From positions 1 to 50,865 of the forward strand of contig JAFXUZ010000060.1 of NCBI GenBank assembly GCA_017524725.1: a stretch of 50,865 nt of DNA, read 5' to 3'. Source of the stretch: Clostridia bacterium. Lineage in GTDB: Bacteria; Bacillota; Clostridia; Christensenellales; Aristaeellaceae. The translations under genes and the position numbers were made by a program. This document shows positions 33,057-41,182 of the stretch, in pieces. The stretch's first letter is position 1; the number at the start of each line of letters is the position of its first letter. The notes beneath the pieces were generated by a model. The model was not told where the DNA came from. It searched no databases and worked only from the letters and a program-made list of their open reading frames with translations.

Positions 33057-34895
33057 TTACTGCATTTCCCCCGCCAGCTTCGCGCGATTGGCGTTCTTCA
33101 TGCGCTGCTCGTGGCTCAGGGTCCTTTTGCGCATGCGCAGGGATTTGGGGGTGATCTCCAGGAGCTCGTCGTCGTCGATGAACTCCAGGCATTCCTCCAG
33201 AGTCAGGGGATGCACGCTGACAAGGCGGAGGCTGTCCTCGGCGGCGGAGGAGTTGCGCATGTTGGTGACGTGCTTGGCCTTGCATACGTTGACCACGATG
33301 TCTCCCGGGCGGCTGGATTCGCCGCAGATCATGCCGGCGTACACCGGGGTCTGGCTGCTGATGAACAGCGTGCCGCGCTCCTGGACATAATACAGTGCGT
33401 ACTGGGTGGTCTCGCCGGTCTCGTAGCACACCAGGGCGCCGACGCTGCGGTGGGGGATGTCCCCCTTGAATTCCTCGTAATGGTCGTAAACGGCGCTCAT
33501 GACGCCCTCGCCGCGGGTGTCGGTCATAAATTCGCTGCGGTAGCCGAAGAGGCCGCGGGAAGGCACCATGAATTCCAGCCTGACCCTGTCGCCGCCGTCC
33601 ATGCTGACCAGGTTCCCGCGGCGGCGGCCGATCTTTTCGATCACGGCGCCGGCGTAAGCCTGGGGAACGTCGGCAACCATCAGTTCCACCGGCTCCATTT
33701 TTTTGCCGTTCTCTACCTTGAAAATGACCTCTGGCTTGCTTACCTGGAATTCGTAGCCCTCGCGGCGCATGTTTTCGATAAGGATGCTCAGGTGCAGTTC
33801 GCCCCTGCCGCACACCTCGAAGCAGTCGGGGGTGACGCCGTCCTTTACCCTGAGGGATACGTCAGTCTCGATCTCCCGGTACAGCCGGGCGCGCAGGTGG
33901 CGGCTGGTGACGAACGAGCCTTCCCTGCCCGCGAAGGGGGAATCGTTGACCGAGAAAGTCATGGTAACGGTGGGCTCGGTGATGGCCACGAAGGGCAGGG
34001 GTTCCACCCGGTCGGGGGAGCAGACGGTGTCGCCGATCTCGATATCCGGAAGGCCGGTCAGGGCCACGATGTCGCCCATGGACACCTTTTCCGCGCCGAT
34101 GCGCTTGAGGCCGTCGTACAGGCTCAGGCCGGTCAGCCGCCAGGGGGGCGTCACCTTGTCGCTCAGGGCGTTGCACCGGACCACCATCATGCCCTCGGTA
34201 AGGGTGCCGCGGGCGATGCGGCCGATGCCGATGCGGCCCACGTATTCGTTGTAGTCGATGGTGGAGATCAGCACCTGGGCAGGGCCTTCGGGATCGCCCT
34301 CGGGCGCGGGAATGTAGCGGACCACCGTTTCAAACAGGGGGCGCATGTCGGTGCCGGGGACGGTCAGGTCCAGGGTGGCGGTGCCCTTGCGGGCGCTGGC
34401 GTATACGATGGGCCTCTCCAGGGTATCCGGGTCGGCGTCCAGTTCGATCAGGAGGTCGATGATCTCATCCACCACTTCCTCGCACCGGGCGTCGGGGCGG
34501 TCCACCTTGTTGATGACGATGATGACAGGCAGTTTCAGGCTGAGGGCCTTCTGGAGCACAAAGCGGGTCTGGGGCATGGGGCCCTCAAAGGAATCCACCA
34601 GGAGGAGCACCCCGTCCACCATTTTGAGCACGCGCTCCACCTCGCCGCCGAAATCGGCGTGGCCGGGCGTGTCCACGATATTGATCTTGACGCTGCCGAA
34701 ACGCACGGACGTATTTTTGGCCAGGATCGTAATGCCGCGCTCACGCTCGATGGCGTTGGAATCCATGACCCGGTCCTCCACCTGCTGGTTCTGGCGGAAA
34801 ACGCCGCTCTGGCGGAGCATCTGATCCACCAGGGTGGTCTTGCCGTGATCGACGTGGGCGATGATCGCAATGTTTCTGATATCCTCGCGAACCAT
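33057..34895 (-). CDS. typA: ribosome-associated GTPase TypA/BipA
   Basis: A 612-residue translational GTPase related to EF-G. G1 is AHVDHGKTT (about 13-21), G2 sits in ERGITILAKNT, G3 is DTPGHADFGG and G4 is INKVDRPDAR. SRGLFGYRSEFMTDTRGEG is the typical C-terminal BipA block, and the KSLRMRKRTLSHEQRMKN tail matches family C-termini. It binds 70S ribosomes and helps 50S assembly and stress or cold adaptation. Length is normal (about 605-615). GAGGAG lies 8 bases before the ATG. Its promoter is divergent from that of the cytidylate-kinase-like gene. Confidence 0.97.
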   Translation of the reverse strand: MVREDIRNIAIIAHVDHGKTTLVDQMLRQSGVFRQNQQVEDRVMDSNAIERERGITILAKNTSVRFGSVKINIVDTPGHADFGGEVERVLKMVDGVLLLVDSFEGPMPQTRFVLQKALSLKLPVIIVINKVDRPDARCEEVVDEIIDLLIELDADPDTLERPIVYASARKGTATLDLTVPGTDMRPLFETVVRYIPAPEGDPEGPAQVLISTIDYNEYVGRIGIGRIARGTLTEGMMVVRCNALSDKVTPPWRLTGLSLYDGLKRIGAEKVSMGDIVALTGLPDIEIGDTVCSPDRVEPLPFVAITEPTVTMTFSVNDSPFAGREGSFVTSRHLRARLYREIETDVSLRVKDGVTPDCFEVCGRGELHLSILIENMRREGYEFQVSKPEVIFKVENGKKMEPVELMVADVPQAYAGAVIEKIGRRRGNLVSMDGGDRVRLEFMVPSRGLFGYRSEFMTDTRGEGVMSAVYDHYEEFKGDIPHRSVGALVCYETGETTQYALYYVQERGTLFISSQTPVYAGMICGESSRPGDIVVNVCKAKHVTNMRNSSAAEDSLRLVSVHPLTLEECLEFIDDDELLEITPKSLRMRKRTLSHEQRMKNANRAKLAGEMQ

Positions 34896-34943
34896 GAAAA
34901 AAACTCCTCTTTACCGCAGAATAGGCAAACAAAAACAAGATAT

Positions 34944-34971
34944 TTTATACCCGTATGCGCCGGATTGTCAA
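34944..34971 (-). promoter_or_regulatory. promoter of typA
   Basis: On minus a perfect TTGACA (34966-34971), 16 bases and TATAAA (34944-34949). Confidence 0.8.
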
Positions 34972-34983
34972 GGCGGCCTTTCG

Positions 34984-35012
34984 TTGACAAAAAACGATCA
35001 AAAGCGTAAAAT
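34984..35012 (+). promoter_or_regulatory. promoter of the cytidylate-kinase-like gene
   Basis: A perfect TTGACA (34984-34989), 17 bases and TAAAAT (35007-35012), 46 bases before the ATG. Confidence 0.8.
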
Positions 35013-35057
35013 AGAGACGGAAAAAACAAACATATCCGTCGGAAGGAGGCTGCGTCC

Positions 35058-35645
35058 ATGTCTCACCGCATCATCACCATCAGCCGTGAATTCGGGTCCG
35101 GGGGCCGCACCATCGGGAAAGAGGCCGCCGAAAAGCTGGGGATCCCCTGCTACGACCAGGAACTGATCGAGAAGATCGCCGAGGATTCCGGGCTGAACAA
35201 GGATTTTATCCGGGAGAAGGGGGAATACGCCCCCCGCGGCTCGCTGTTTGCCTCTTCCTTTTTCTATGACCGTTCCTACACCGGCTTCAACGTGCAGGAC
35301 CTTTTGTGGCAGAGCCAGCGCAAGGTGATCCTGGACCTGGCCGAAAAGGGCGGATGCGTCATCGTGGGCCGTTGCGCCGACTACATCCTCCAGGGGAAGC
35401 ACGACCTTTTGAAGGTGTTCGTGTACGCCTCCATGGAAAAGCGGGAGGAACGCATCCTGAAGGTCTACGGCGAAAACGAGGAAGCCCCCAGGAAGCGCCT
35501 GGAGGACAAGGACAAGCGCCGCAGGGCCTATTACCGGCTGTACACCGACATGGAATGGGGACAGGTGCAGAACTATGACATCGCCCTGAACAGCGGGGAA
35601 TTGGGCATCGAAAACTGCGTCGACATCCTGACGATGCTGTACTGA
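35058..35645 (+). CDS. cytidylate kinase-like family protein
   Basis: A 195-residue P-loop kinase of the Cytidylate_kin2 type. The nucleotide site is ISREFGSGGRTIGKEAAEKL, and CVIVGRCADYIL with VFVYASMEKREERI are the family's later landmarks. These proteins resemble CMP kinase but their true substrate is mostly untested; they are common in Clostridia beside or instead of canonical cmk. AAGGAGG precedes the ATG. The terminator-like stem downstream separates it from the aro operon, though some read-through is possible. Confidence 0.88.
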   Translation: MSHRIITISREFGSGGRTIGKEAAEKLGIPCYDQELIEKIAEDSGLNKDFIREKGEYAPRGSLFASSFFYDRSYTGFNVQDLLWQSQRKVILDLAEKGGCVIVGRCADYILQGKHDLLKVFVYASMEKREERILKVYGENEEAPRKRLEDKDKRRRAYYRLYTDMEWGQVQNYDIALNSGELGIENCVDILTMLY

Positions 35646-35680
35646 ACCTTTCCGGCTCAAAAGAACACAGGAAAAACAGA

Positions 35681-35723
35681 CCGTCCCCCGTCCGGACGCA
35701 TCCCACGCGTTGACGGGGGACGG
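35681..35723 (+). terminator. terminator after the cytidylate-kinase-like gene
   Basis: CCGTCCCCCGTC pairs with GACGGGGGACGG (12 bp) and is followed by CTTTAAG. A TTGACG at 35710-35715 lies in the 3' arm and could be a -35 box, with TATCCT 18 bases on as a poor -10 for the aro operon. Confidence 0.65.
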
Positions 35724-35745
35724 CTTTAAGTGTTATCCTTTCCAT

Positions 35746-35775
35746 CGGGGACCGCTTTTCCGTCGGTCCCCGTTT
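35746..35775 (+). promoter_or_regulatory. leader hairpin before aroF, possible attenuator
   Basis: CGGGGACCG (35746-35754) pairs perfectly with CGGTCCCCG (35764-35772), followed by TTTATG. It sits 30 bases before aroF and directly after the previous terminator, so it could end transcripts from a promoter around 35710-35740. No leader peptide rich in Phe or Tyr codons is present. Confidence 0.45.
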
Positions 35776-35803
35776 ATGTATGGGATTTTAAGGAGGATGG
35801 ACC

Positions 35804-36823
35804 ATGATCGTGATCCTTCGGGACGACCCGAATGAAAAACAGCTGGAGAACCTTATCAACTGGCTGCGCTCCATGGACCTGAAGATCCATGAAAGCCGCG
35901 GGGAAAACCACCGCATCCTGGGGCTGGTGGGCGACACCTCCCGGGTGGATATCGACCTGATCAGCGCCCTGGACATCGTGCGGGAGGTCAAGCGCATCCA
36001 GGAGCCCTATAAAAAAGCCAACCGCAAATTCCATCCGCTGGATACGGTGGTCTCCACCGGGGGAGCCGCGTTCGGCGGCGGGCATTTTGCCGTCGTCGCC
36101 GGCCCCGGGGCCGTGGAAAGCGGGGAGCAGATGTCCCTTGCGGCCCGGATCGCCCTGGACGCCGGCGCCGACATCCTGTACGGCGGCACCTTCATGCCCC
36201 GCACCTCCCCCTATTCTTTCCAGGGCCTCAGGGAGGAAGGCATGGACATCCTTGTGAAGGCCGGGAAGGAAGCCGGCCTGCCCGTCGCCTCGGAGATCAC
36301 CGACCTCCACGAGCTCGGCTGCTTCGACGACGTGGACGTGATCCAGGTGGGCGCGCGGAACATGCAGAATTACGAGCTCCTGCGGGAGCTGGGCCGCCTG
36401 AACAAGCCGGTGATCCTCAAGCGCGGCCTTTCCTCCACATTGCAGGAATGGCTGATGAGCGCGGAATACATCCTGGACGGGGGCAACGAAAATGTGATCC
36501 TGTGCGAGAGGGGCATCCGCACCTTTGAGCCGTCCGCCTACGCCTCCATGGACATCTCGTCCATACCCATCCTGCGCGCCCTGACCCACCTGCCGGTGAT
36601 CGCCGATCCCTGCGGGGCCGCGGGCAGGTCCGCCCCGGTGCCGGCCATGGCGGCCGCCGCCGCCGCGGCCGGGGCCGACGGCCTGGCGCTCACCGTGTCG
36701 CCGGATCCGCAGCACGCGCGGGCGGAAGGCCCCCAGAGCCTGACCGGCAGCGAAATGAAAAAAACCGTGGCCGCGGTCCGCCGCGTCCGGGAAGCGCTGA
36801 GGGAGGAAACGCGCGATGAATGA
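35804..36823 (+). CDS. aroF: 3-deoxy-7-phosphoheptulonate synthase (DAHP synthase, type I-beta)
   Basis: A 339-residue enzyme joining phosphoenolpyruvate and erythrose 4-phosphate, the first step of the shikimate pathway. An N-terminal ferredoxin-like domain (about 1-70, MIVILRDDPNEKQLENLINW) precedes the KDO8P/DAHP synthase barrel. That domain marks the I-beta subgroup, where it serves feedback control by aromatic products. Barrel landmarks are FAVVAGPGAVES, GADILYGGTFMPRTSPYSFQG, VGARNMQNYELLRELG and KPVILKRGLSSTLQEWLMSAEYI. AAGGAGG precedes the ATG. It heads the operon and overlaps tyrA by 8 bases. Confidence 0.95.
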   Translation: MIVILRDDPNEKQLENLINWLRSMDLKIHESRGENHRILGLVGDTSRVDIDLISALDIVREVKRIQEPYKKANRKFHPLDTVVSTGGAAFGGGHFAVVAGPGAVESGEQMSLAARIALDAGADILYGGTFMPRTSPYSFQGLREEGMDILVKAGKEAGLPVASEITDLHELGCFDDVDVIQVGARNMQNYELLRELGRLNKPVILKRGLSSTLQEWLMSAEYILDGGNENVILCERGIRTFEPSAYASMDISSIPILRALTHLPVIADPCGAAGRSAPVPAMAAAAAAAGADGLALTVSPDPQHARAEGPQSLTGSEMKKTVAAVRRVREALREETRDE

Positions 36824-37682
36824 CACGTTTCACCCCGACCTGACCGTCGGCATGGTCGGCCTGGGGCTGATCGGCGGTTCCCTGGCCAGGGCGGCCTCCG
36901 GCGCCGGATACCGGGTGCTGGGCCTGGACATCAATAAAAGCGTAGAGCTGAAGGCCAAGCTGCTCGGCATCATCGCGGATATCCTTACCCGGGAAACCCT
37001 TGAAAAATGCGACGTGATCCTCCTGGGCATCTACCCCGGGGACACCGTGGCCTGGGTAAAGGAAAACGCCCCGTTCATCCGCAAGGGCACCGTGGTGATG
37101 GACACCTGCGGGGTGAAGAGAGCGGTGTGCTATCCCTGCTGGGAGACTGCCGCGGAATACGGCTTCACCTTCGTCGGCGGCCACCCGATGGACGGGGCCG
37201 CGAAGATCGGCTTTGACCATTCCAGCGACAAGATGTTCAAAAAAGCCTCGATGATCCTCTGTCCCCCCCGGGACCTGATGATCGAGGACATGAAAAAGCT
37301 GAAGGACGTCCTGGACAGCGCCGGCTTCGGCCGGTACGAGATCACCACCCCGGAGCATCACGACGAAATGATCGCCCTCACGAGCCAGCTGCCCCACGTG
37401 ATCTCCTCCGCCTTCATCAAGGCGCCCAATTCCCAGTGCCACCGGGGCTACAGCGCCGGGTCCTTCCGGGATATGACCCGGGTGGCCTACCTGAACGAGG
37501 TCATGTGGACCGAGCTTTTCGCCGAAAACCGGGAAAACCTGCTCCGGGAGGTCTCCGGACTGATCCTGGAGCTTAAAAAATACGAAACGGCGCTCCGCGA
37601 ACAGGACGACGGCGCCATGATGGCCCTGCTCCGGGACGGGCGGATGAAAAAGGAATCCGCCGACAGGGAGGTGCGCAAATGA
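36816..37682 (+). CDS. tyrA: prephenate dehydrogenase
   Basis: A 288-residue NAD(P)-dependent enzyme turning prephenate into 4-hydroxyphenylpyruvate for tyrosine. The Rossmann motif is GMVGLGLIGGSLARA; GGHPMDGAAKIGFDHS is the substrate-side histidine region, and SSAFIKAPNSQCHRGYSAGSF is in the dimerisation helices. No ACT domain is present, so feedback control would have to act elsewhere. Length matches the short bacterial class (280-300). The start has GGGAGGAAAC upstream. It ends in an ATGA overlap with aroB. Confidence 0.94.
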   Translation: MNDTFHPDLTVGMVGLGLIGGSLARAASGAGYRVLGLDINKSVELKAKLLGIIADILTRETLEKCDVILLGIYPGDTVAWVKENAPFIRKGTVVMDTCGVKRAVCYPCWETAAEYGFTFVGGHPMDGAAKIGFDHSSDKMFKKASMILCPPRDLMIEDMKKLKDVLDSAGFGRYEITTPEHHDEMIALTSQLPHVISSAFIKAPNSQCHRGYSAGSFRDMTRVAYLNEVMWTELFAENRENLLREVSGLILELKKYETALREQDDGAMMALLRDGRMKKESADREVRK

Positions 37683-38731
37683 AGACCGTCGCCATCCCCA
37701 CCGGGAAACCTTACGAGGTGCTCATCGGCCGGGGCCTCATCAGCCGGGCGGGGCAGGAGATCGCCCGGGTCCACGCACCCTGCAGGGCCTGCGTGGTCAG
37801 CGACAGCCGCGTGTCGGCCCTGTACTTCGCCGGTCTCGAAGCCGCCCTGAAGGAGGCGGGCTTTGAAAGCTGCCTCTTCACCTTCCCCGAGGGCGAAGCG
37901 TCCAAGACGCTTTTGACCTTCGGGCAGGCGGAAGCCTTCCTGTTCGCCTCCGGCCTCACCCGTTCGGACCTGGTGGTGACCCTGGGCGGCGGCGTCGCCG
38001 GCGACCTGGGGGGCTTTGCCGCCGCCTGCTACCAGCGCGGCATCCCCTTCGTGCAGGTCCCCACATCCATTTTGTGCGCGGTGGACGCCTCCGTGGGCGG
38101 CAAGACCGCCGTGGACCTGCCCGGGGGCAAAAACATGGTGGGCGCGTTCCATCAGCCCATCCTGGTCCTGTGCGACACCGCCGCCTTCTCCACCCTGGAC
38201 GAAAAGCGCTGGGCCGACGGCGCGGCGGAAAGCGTCAAGCACGGGCTGATCCGCGACGCCGCCCTGTTCGAGCGCATGTCCTCCCCCCTGTGGCGGGAGG
38301 ACATCGACAGCACCGTGGAGATGAACCTGGAAGTGAAAAAGAGCTTCGTCTGCGGGGACGAAACGGACCGGGGCAAGCGCCAGCTGCTCAATTTCGGCCA
38401 CACCATCGGCCACGCCGTGGAGTCCCTGAGCGGCTTTTCCCTCAGCCACGGCCAGGCGGTGGCCATCGGCATGGCGGCGGAAATGCGGGCCGCCCGGCGC
38501 ATGGGAATGAGTGCGGCGGACGAAAATGACGTGATCCCGGTCCTGCGTTCCCTGGGCCTGCCCGCGGAATGCCTTTTCGGGTACCGGGAGGTGCTTGAGG
38601 CGGCCCTTGGGGACAAAAAACGCGCCGGGAATTCCATCTCCTTCGCCGTCCTGGACCGGATCGGCCGGGCGCGCCTTGAAAAAACGGACCTTGATACCTT
38701 TGCCGAATACGTACGCCTGGGGGTGGGATGA
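37679..38731 (+). CDS. aroB: 3-dehydroquinate synthase
   Basis: A 350-residue NAD- and metal-dependent enzyme converting DAHP to 3-dehydroquinate. VTLGGGVAGDLGGFAAACYQRG and VPTSILCAVDASVGGKTAVD are the NAD and substrate motifs. EMNLEVKKSFVCGDETD and LNFGHTIGHAVE hold the metal ligands Glu and His, and LSHGQAVAIGM the next His. Length is normal. It shares ATGA overlaps with tyrA upstream and aroA downstream, indicating tight translational coupling. Confidence 0.97.
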   Translation: MKTVAIPTGKPYEVLIGRGLISRAGQEIARVHAPCRACVVSDSRVSALYFAGLEAALKEAGFESCLFTFPEGEASKTLLTFGQAEAFLFASGLTRSDLVVTLGGGVAGDLGGFAAACYQRGIPFVQVPTSILCAVDASVGGKTAVDLPGGKNMVGAFHQPILVLCDTAAFSTLDEKRWADGAAESVKHGLIRDAALFERMSSPLWREDIDSTVEMNLEVKKSFVCGDETDRGKRQLLNFGHTIGHAVESLSGFSLSHGQAVAIGMAAEMRAARRMGMSAADENDVIPVLRSLGLPAECLFGYREVLEAALGDKKRAGNSISFAVLDRIGRARLEKTDLDTFAEYVRLGVG

Positions 38732-40068
38732 TGCCTGCACGCCTGACGCCCTTCCATGCCCGGGGCACGGTGGACGCCCCGGCCAGCAAAAGCGCCGCCC
38801 ACCGCCTTTTGATCCTGGCGGCCCTGTGCCCGGAGGAATGCCGCGTTTACCTGCCGCGGGGGACGGGCCCCGAAAAAGACGGCCCCCCGGGGCGTCCGGA
38901 CGCCGGCGGAGGCAGCGAAAAAAACAGCGCCGTCAGCGACGACATCCGCGCGACCCTTTCCTGCCTTCGCGCCCTGGGCTGCGCCTGGACGGAGGAAAAC
39001 GGGGTCTTCACCCTTCCGCCCGCCGCAAAAAGCGCCGGGACGCCGGTCCTTGACTGCGGGGAGAGCGGCAGCACCCTGCGCTTCCTTTTGCCCGTGGCCC
39101 TGGCCCTGGGCGGCGCCGAAATGACGGGCCGGGGGCGGCTGCCCCTGCGCCCGATGGACGACCTCCTTGACGCCCTGGAAAAGGAAGGGGCCGTTTTTTC
39201 GGCCCGGCGGCTGCCTTTCATGGCGGGAGGGCGTTTCGACGGGGGCGAATTCACTTTGCCCGGCAACGTATCCTCCCAATACCTTACGGGCCTGCTCCTG
39301 GCGTCGCCCCTGGCGGGGAAGGACACCCTGATCCGCCTGAAGACGCCCCTTGAGAGCGCGGCCTATGTGGACATGACCCTGGACGCCCTGGAGCTCTTCG
39401 GTATCCGGGTCAGTCGGGGCGAAGACTATTTCCTGGTGCCGGGCTCCCAGCGCCTGAAGGCGCCCGAGGGCGGCGTCCGCGTGGAGGGCGACTGGAGCGG
39501 CGCGGCGTTTCCGCTGTGCCTTGGCGCCCTGGGCGGGGACGTAACGGTACGGGGGCTGAAGGCGGATTCCCGCCAGGGCGACCGGGCCGTCCTCGGGATC
39601 CTTTCGAAGATGGGGGCCGTGACCGAAACGGACGGGGACCGCGCCCGGGCCGCCCGGGGGGAGCTTCACGGCATCGACGTGGACGTGAGCGGCATCCCGG
39701 ACATGGTGCCGGCCCTGGCGGCGGTGATGATGCACGCCCGGGGCGAAAGCCGCCTGTATAACGCCGCCCGCCTGCGCCTGAAGGAGAGCGACCGGCTGGC
39801 GACCGTGTGCGCCATGGTGAACGCCCTGGGAGGCGACGCCGAAATAAGGGACGATTCCCTGATCATCCGCGGCAGGGAGGCGGTCCCCGGGGGACGCGCC
39901 GACGGGGCCGCAGACCACAGGATCGTGATGGCCGCCGCCGTGGCCGCCAGCGCCTGCACGGGCGAAAGCAGCGTGTCCGACCCCGGCGCGCTGAACAAAA
40001 GCTATCCGGCATTCCCGGATGATATCCGCCGTTTGGGAGGGATCTTTGATGTCGTCGACCATGGGTGA
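38728..40068 (+). CDS. aroA: 3-phosphoshikimate 1-carboxyvinyltransferase (EPSP synthase)
   Basis: A 446-residue enzyme adding enolpyruvate to shikimate 3-phosphate. DAPASKSAAHRLL holds the N-terminal Lys/Ser site, DCGESGSTLRFLLPVAL the PEP loop, and LKESDRLATVCAMVNALG the C-terminal signature. Residues 44-68 are a Gly/Pro/Glu-rich insertion (from RGTGPEKDGPPGRPD) between the first beta-alpha unit and SDDIRATL, where most EPSP synthases have a short turn. Two consecutive ATG codons (38728 and 38731) leave the start uncertain by one residue. It overlaps aroC by 20 bases. Confidence 0.95.
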   Translation: MMPARLTPFHARGTVDAPASKSAAHRLLILAALCPEECRVYLPRGTGPEKDGPPGRPDAGGGSEKNSAVSDDIRATLSCLRALGCAWTEENGVFTLPPAAKSAGTPVLDCGESGSTLRFLLPVALALGGAEMTGRGRLPLRPMDDLLDALEKEGAVFSARRLPFMAGGRFDGGEFTLPGNVSSQYLTGLLLASPLAGKDTLIRLKTPLESAAYVDMTLDALELFGIRVSRGEDYFLVPGSQRLKAPEGGVRVEGDWSGAAFPLCLGALGGDVTVRGLKADSRQGDRAVLGILSKMGAVTETDGDRARAARGELHGIDVDVSGIPDMVPALAAVMMHARGESRLYNAARLRLKESDRLATVCAMVNALGGDAEIRDDSLIIRGREAVPGGRADGAADHRIVMAAAVAASACTGESSVSDPGALNKSYPAFPDDIRRLGGIFDVVDHG

Positions 40069-41119
40069 CCGCGTTCGTATTTCCATATTCGGCCAGAGCC
40101 ACGGTGAAATGATCGGGGCCGTCATCGACGGGCTCCCGGCGGGGGAAAGGATCGACCCCGACGCCCTCCAGGCCATGATGGCCCGGCGCGCCCCCGGGCA
40201 GGCCCTCACCACGCCGCGCAGCGAAAAGGACGCCGTGCGCATCGTTTCCGGCCTGGTCGGGGGCGTGACCTGCGGCGCGCCGCTGTGCCTTATGATCGAA
40301 AACACCGACGTGCGCTCCGCCGATTACGAACGCCTGCGCCGCCTGCCCCGGCCCGGGCACGCCGACCTGCCCGCCCACGTCAAATGGAACGGATTCAACG
40401 ACGTGCGGGGCGGGGGACATTTTTCGGCGCGGCTGACCGCGCCCCTGTGCGCGGCCGGCGGCATCCTGATGCAGCTTTACGCCCGCCGGGGCATCCGCAT
40501 CGGCGCGCACCTGTACGAAGCGGCGGGCGTAAGGGACACGCCGATGGACCCGATGCGCGTCAGCGAAAAGGACCTGGACGCGCTGCTTGAAGCGCCGCTT
40601 CCGGTGTTTGACCGGGAGGCCGGCGAAAAAATGCTCTCCGCCGTCGCCGAGGCGCGCCGGGAGGGCGACAGCCGCGGGGGCATTGTGGAATGCGCCGTCC
40701 TGGGCCTGAAATGCGGCCTCGGGGAACCGATGTTCGGCGGGCTGGAAAACCTGATCTCCCGGGCGGTCTTCGCCGTTCCGGCGGTCAAGGGCATCGAATT
40801 CGGCGAGGGCTTCGGCGCCGCCCGGCTGCGGGGCAGCGAAAACAACGATCCCTACCGCATGGGAAAGGACGGGCCCGAACCCGTCAGCAACCACGCCGGC
40901 GGCATCCTGGGGGGGCTGTCCACCGGCGCGCCCCTCGTTTTCCGGGCGGCCTTCAAGCCCACCCCCTCCATCGCCCTGAAGCAGGACACCGTGGACCTTG
41001 CGGAAATGAAGGACGCGTCCCTGGAGATCACCGGCAGGCACGACCCCTGCGTGGCCCTCAGGGCCGTTCCCTGCGTGGAAGCCGCCGCCGCCGCCGCCCT
41101 GGCGGACCTGGTGCTTTAA
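40049..41119 (+). CDS. aroC: chorismate synthase
   Basis: A 356-residue FMN-dependent enzyme making chorismate from EPSP. Family signatures are IFGQSHGEMIGAVIDGLPAG, the RAPGQALTTPRSEKD basic site, HADLPAHVKWNGFNDVRGGGHFSARLTA, and SRGGIVECAVLGLKCGLGEP. The start at 40049 follows GGGAGG with 7-base spacing; an alternative ATG at 40061 (MGDRVRIS) lacks such spacing. Length is normal for the bacterial family. A 63-base gap to pheA has its own ribosome binding site. Confidence 0.96.
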   Translation: MSSTMGDRVRISIFGQSHGEMIGAVIDGLPAGERIDPDALQAMMARRAPGQALTTPRSEKDAVRIVSGLVGGVTCGAPLCLMIENTDVRSADYERLRRLPRPGHADLPAHVKWNGFNDVRGGGHFSARLTAPLCAAGGILMQLYARRGIRIGAHLYEAAGVRDTPMDPMRVSEKDLDALLEAPLPVFDREAGEKMLSAVAEARREGDSRGGIVECAVLGLKCGLGEPMFGGLENLISRAVFAVPAVKGIEFGEGFGAARLRGSENNDPYRMGKDGPEPVSNHAGGILGGLSTGAPLVFRAAFKPTPSIALKQDTVDLAEMKDASLEITGRHDPCVALRAVPCVEAAAAAALADLVL

Positions 41120-41182
41120 GCCCGGCCGCGGAAAGGCCGCGCGGGCCGTCATGCCCGAACAAAAAAAACGAACGGAGGCCCC

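Noticed and set aside
35746..35775. T-box riboswitch before aroF, because GGGGACCGC resembles the T-box antiterminator motif.
   Set aside because: Only about 125 bases separate the upstream stop from this stem, too short for a T-box. No specifier stem or full AGGGTGGNACCGCG motif is present.
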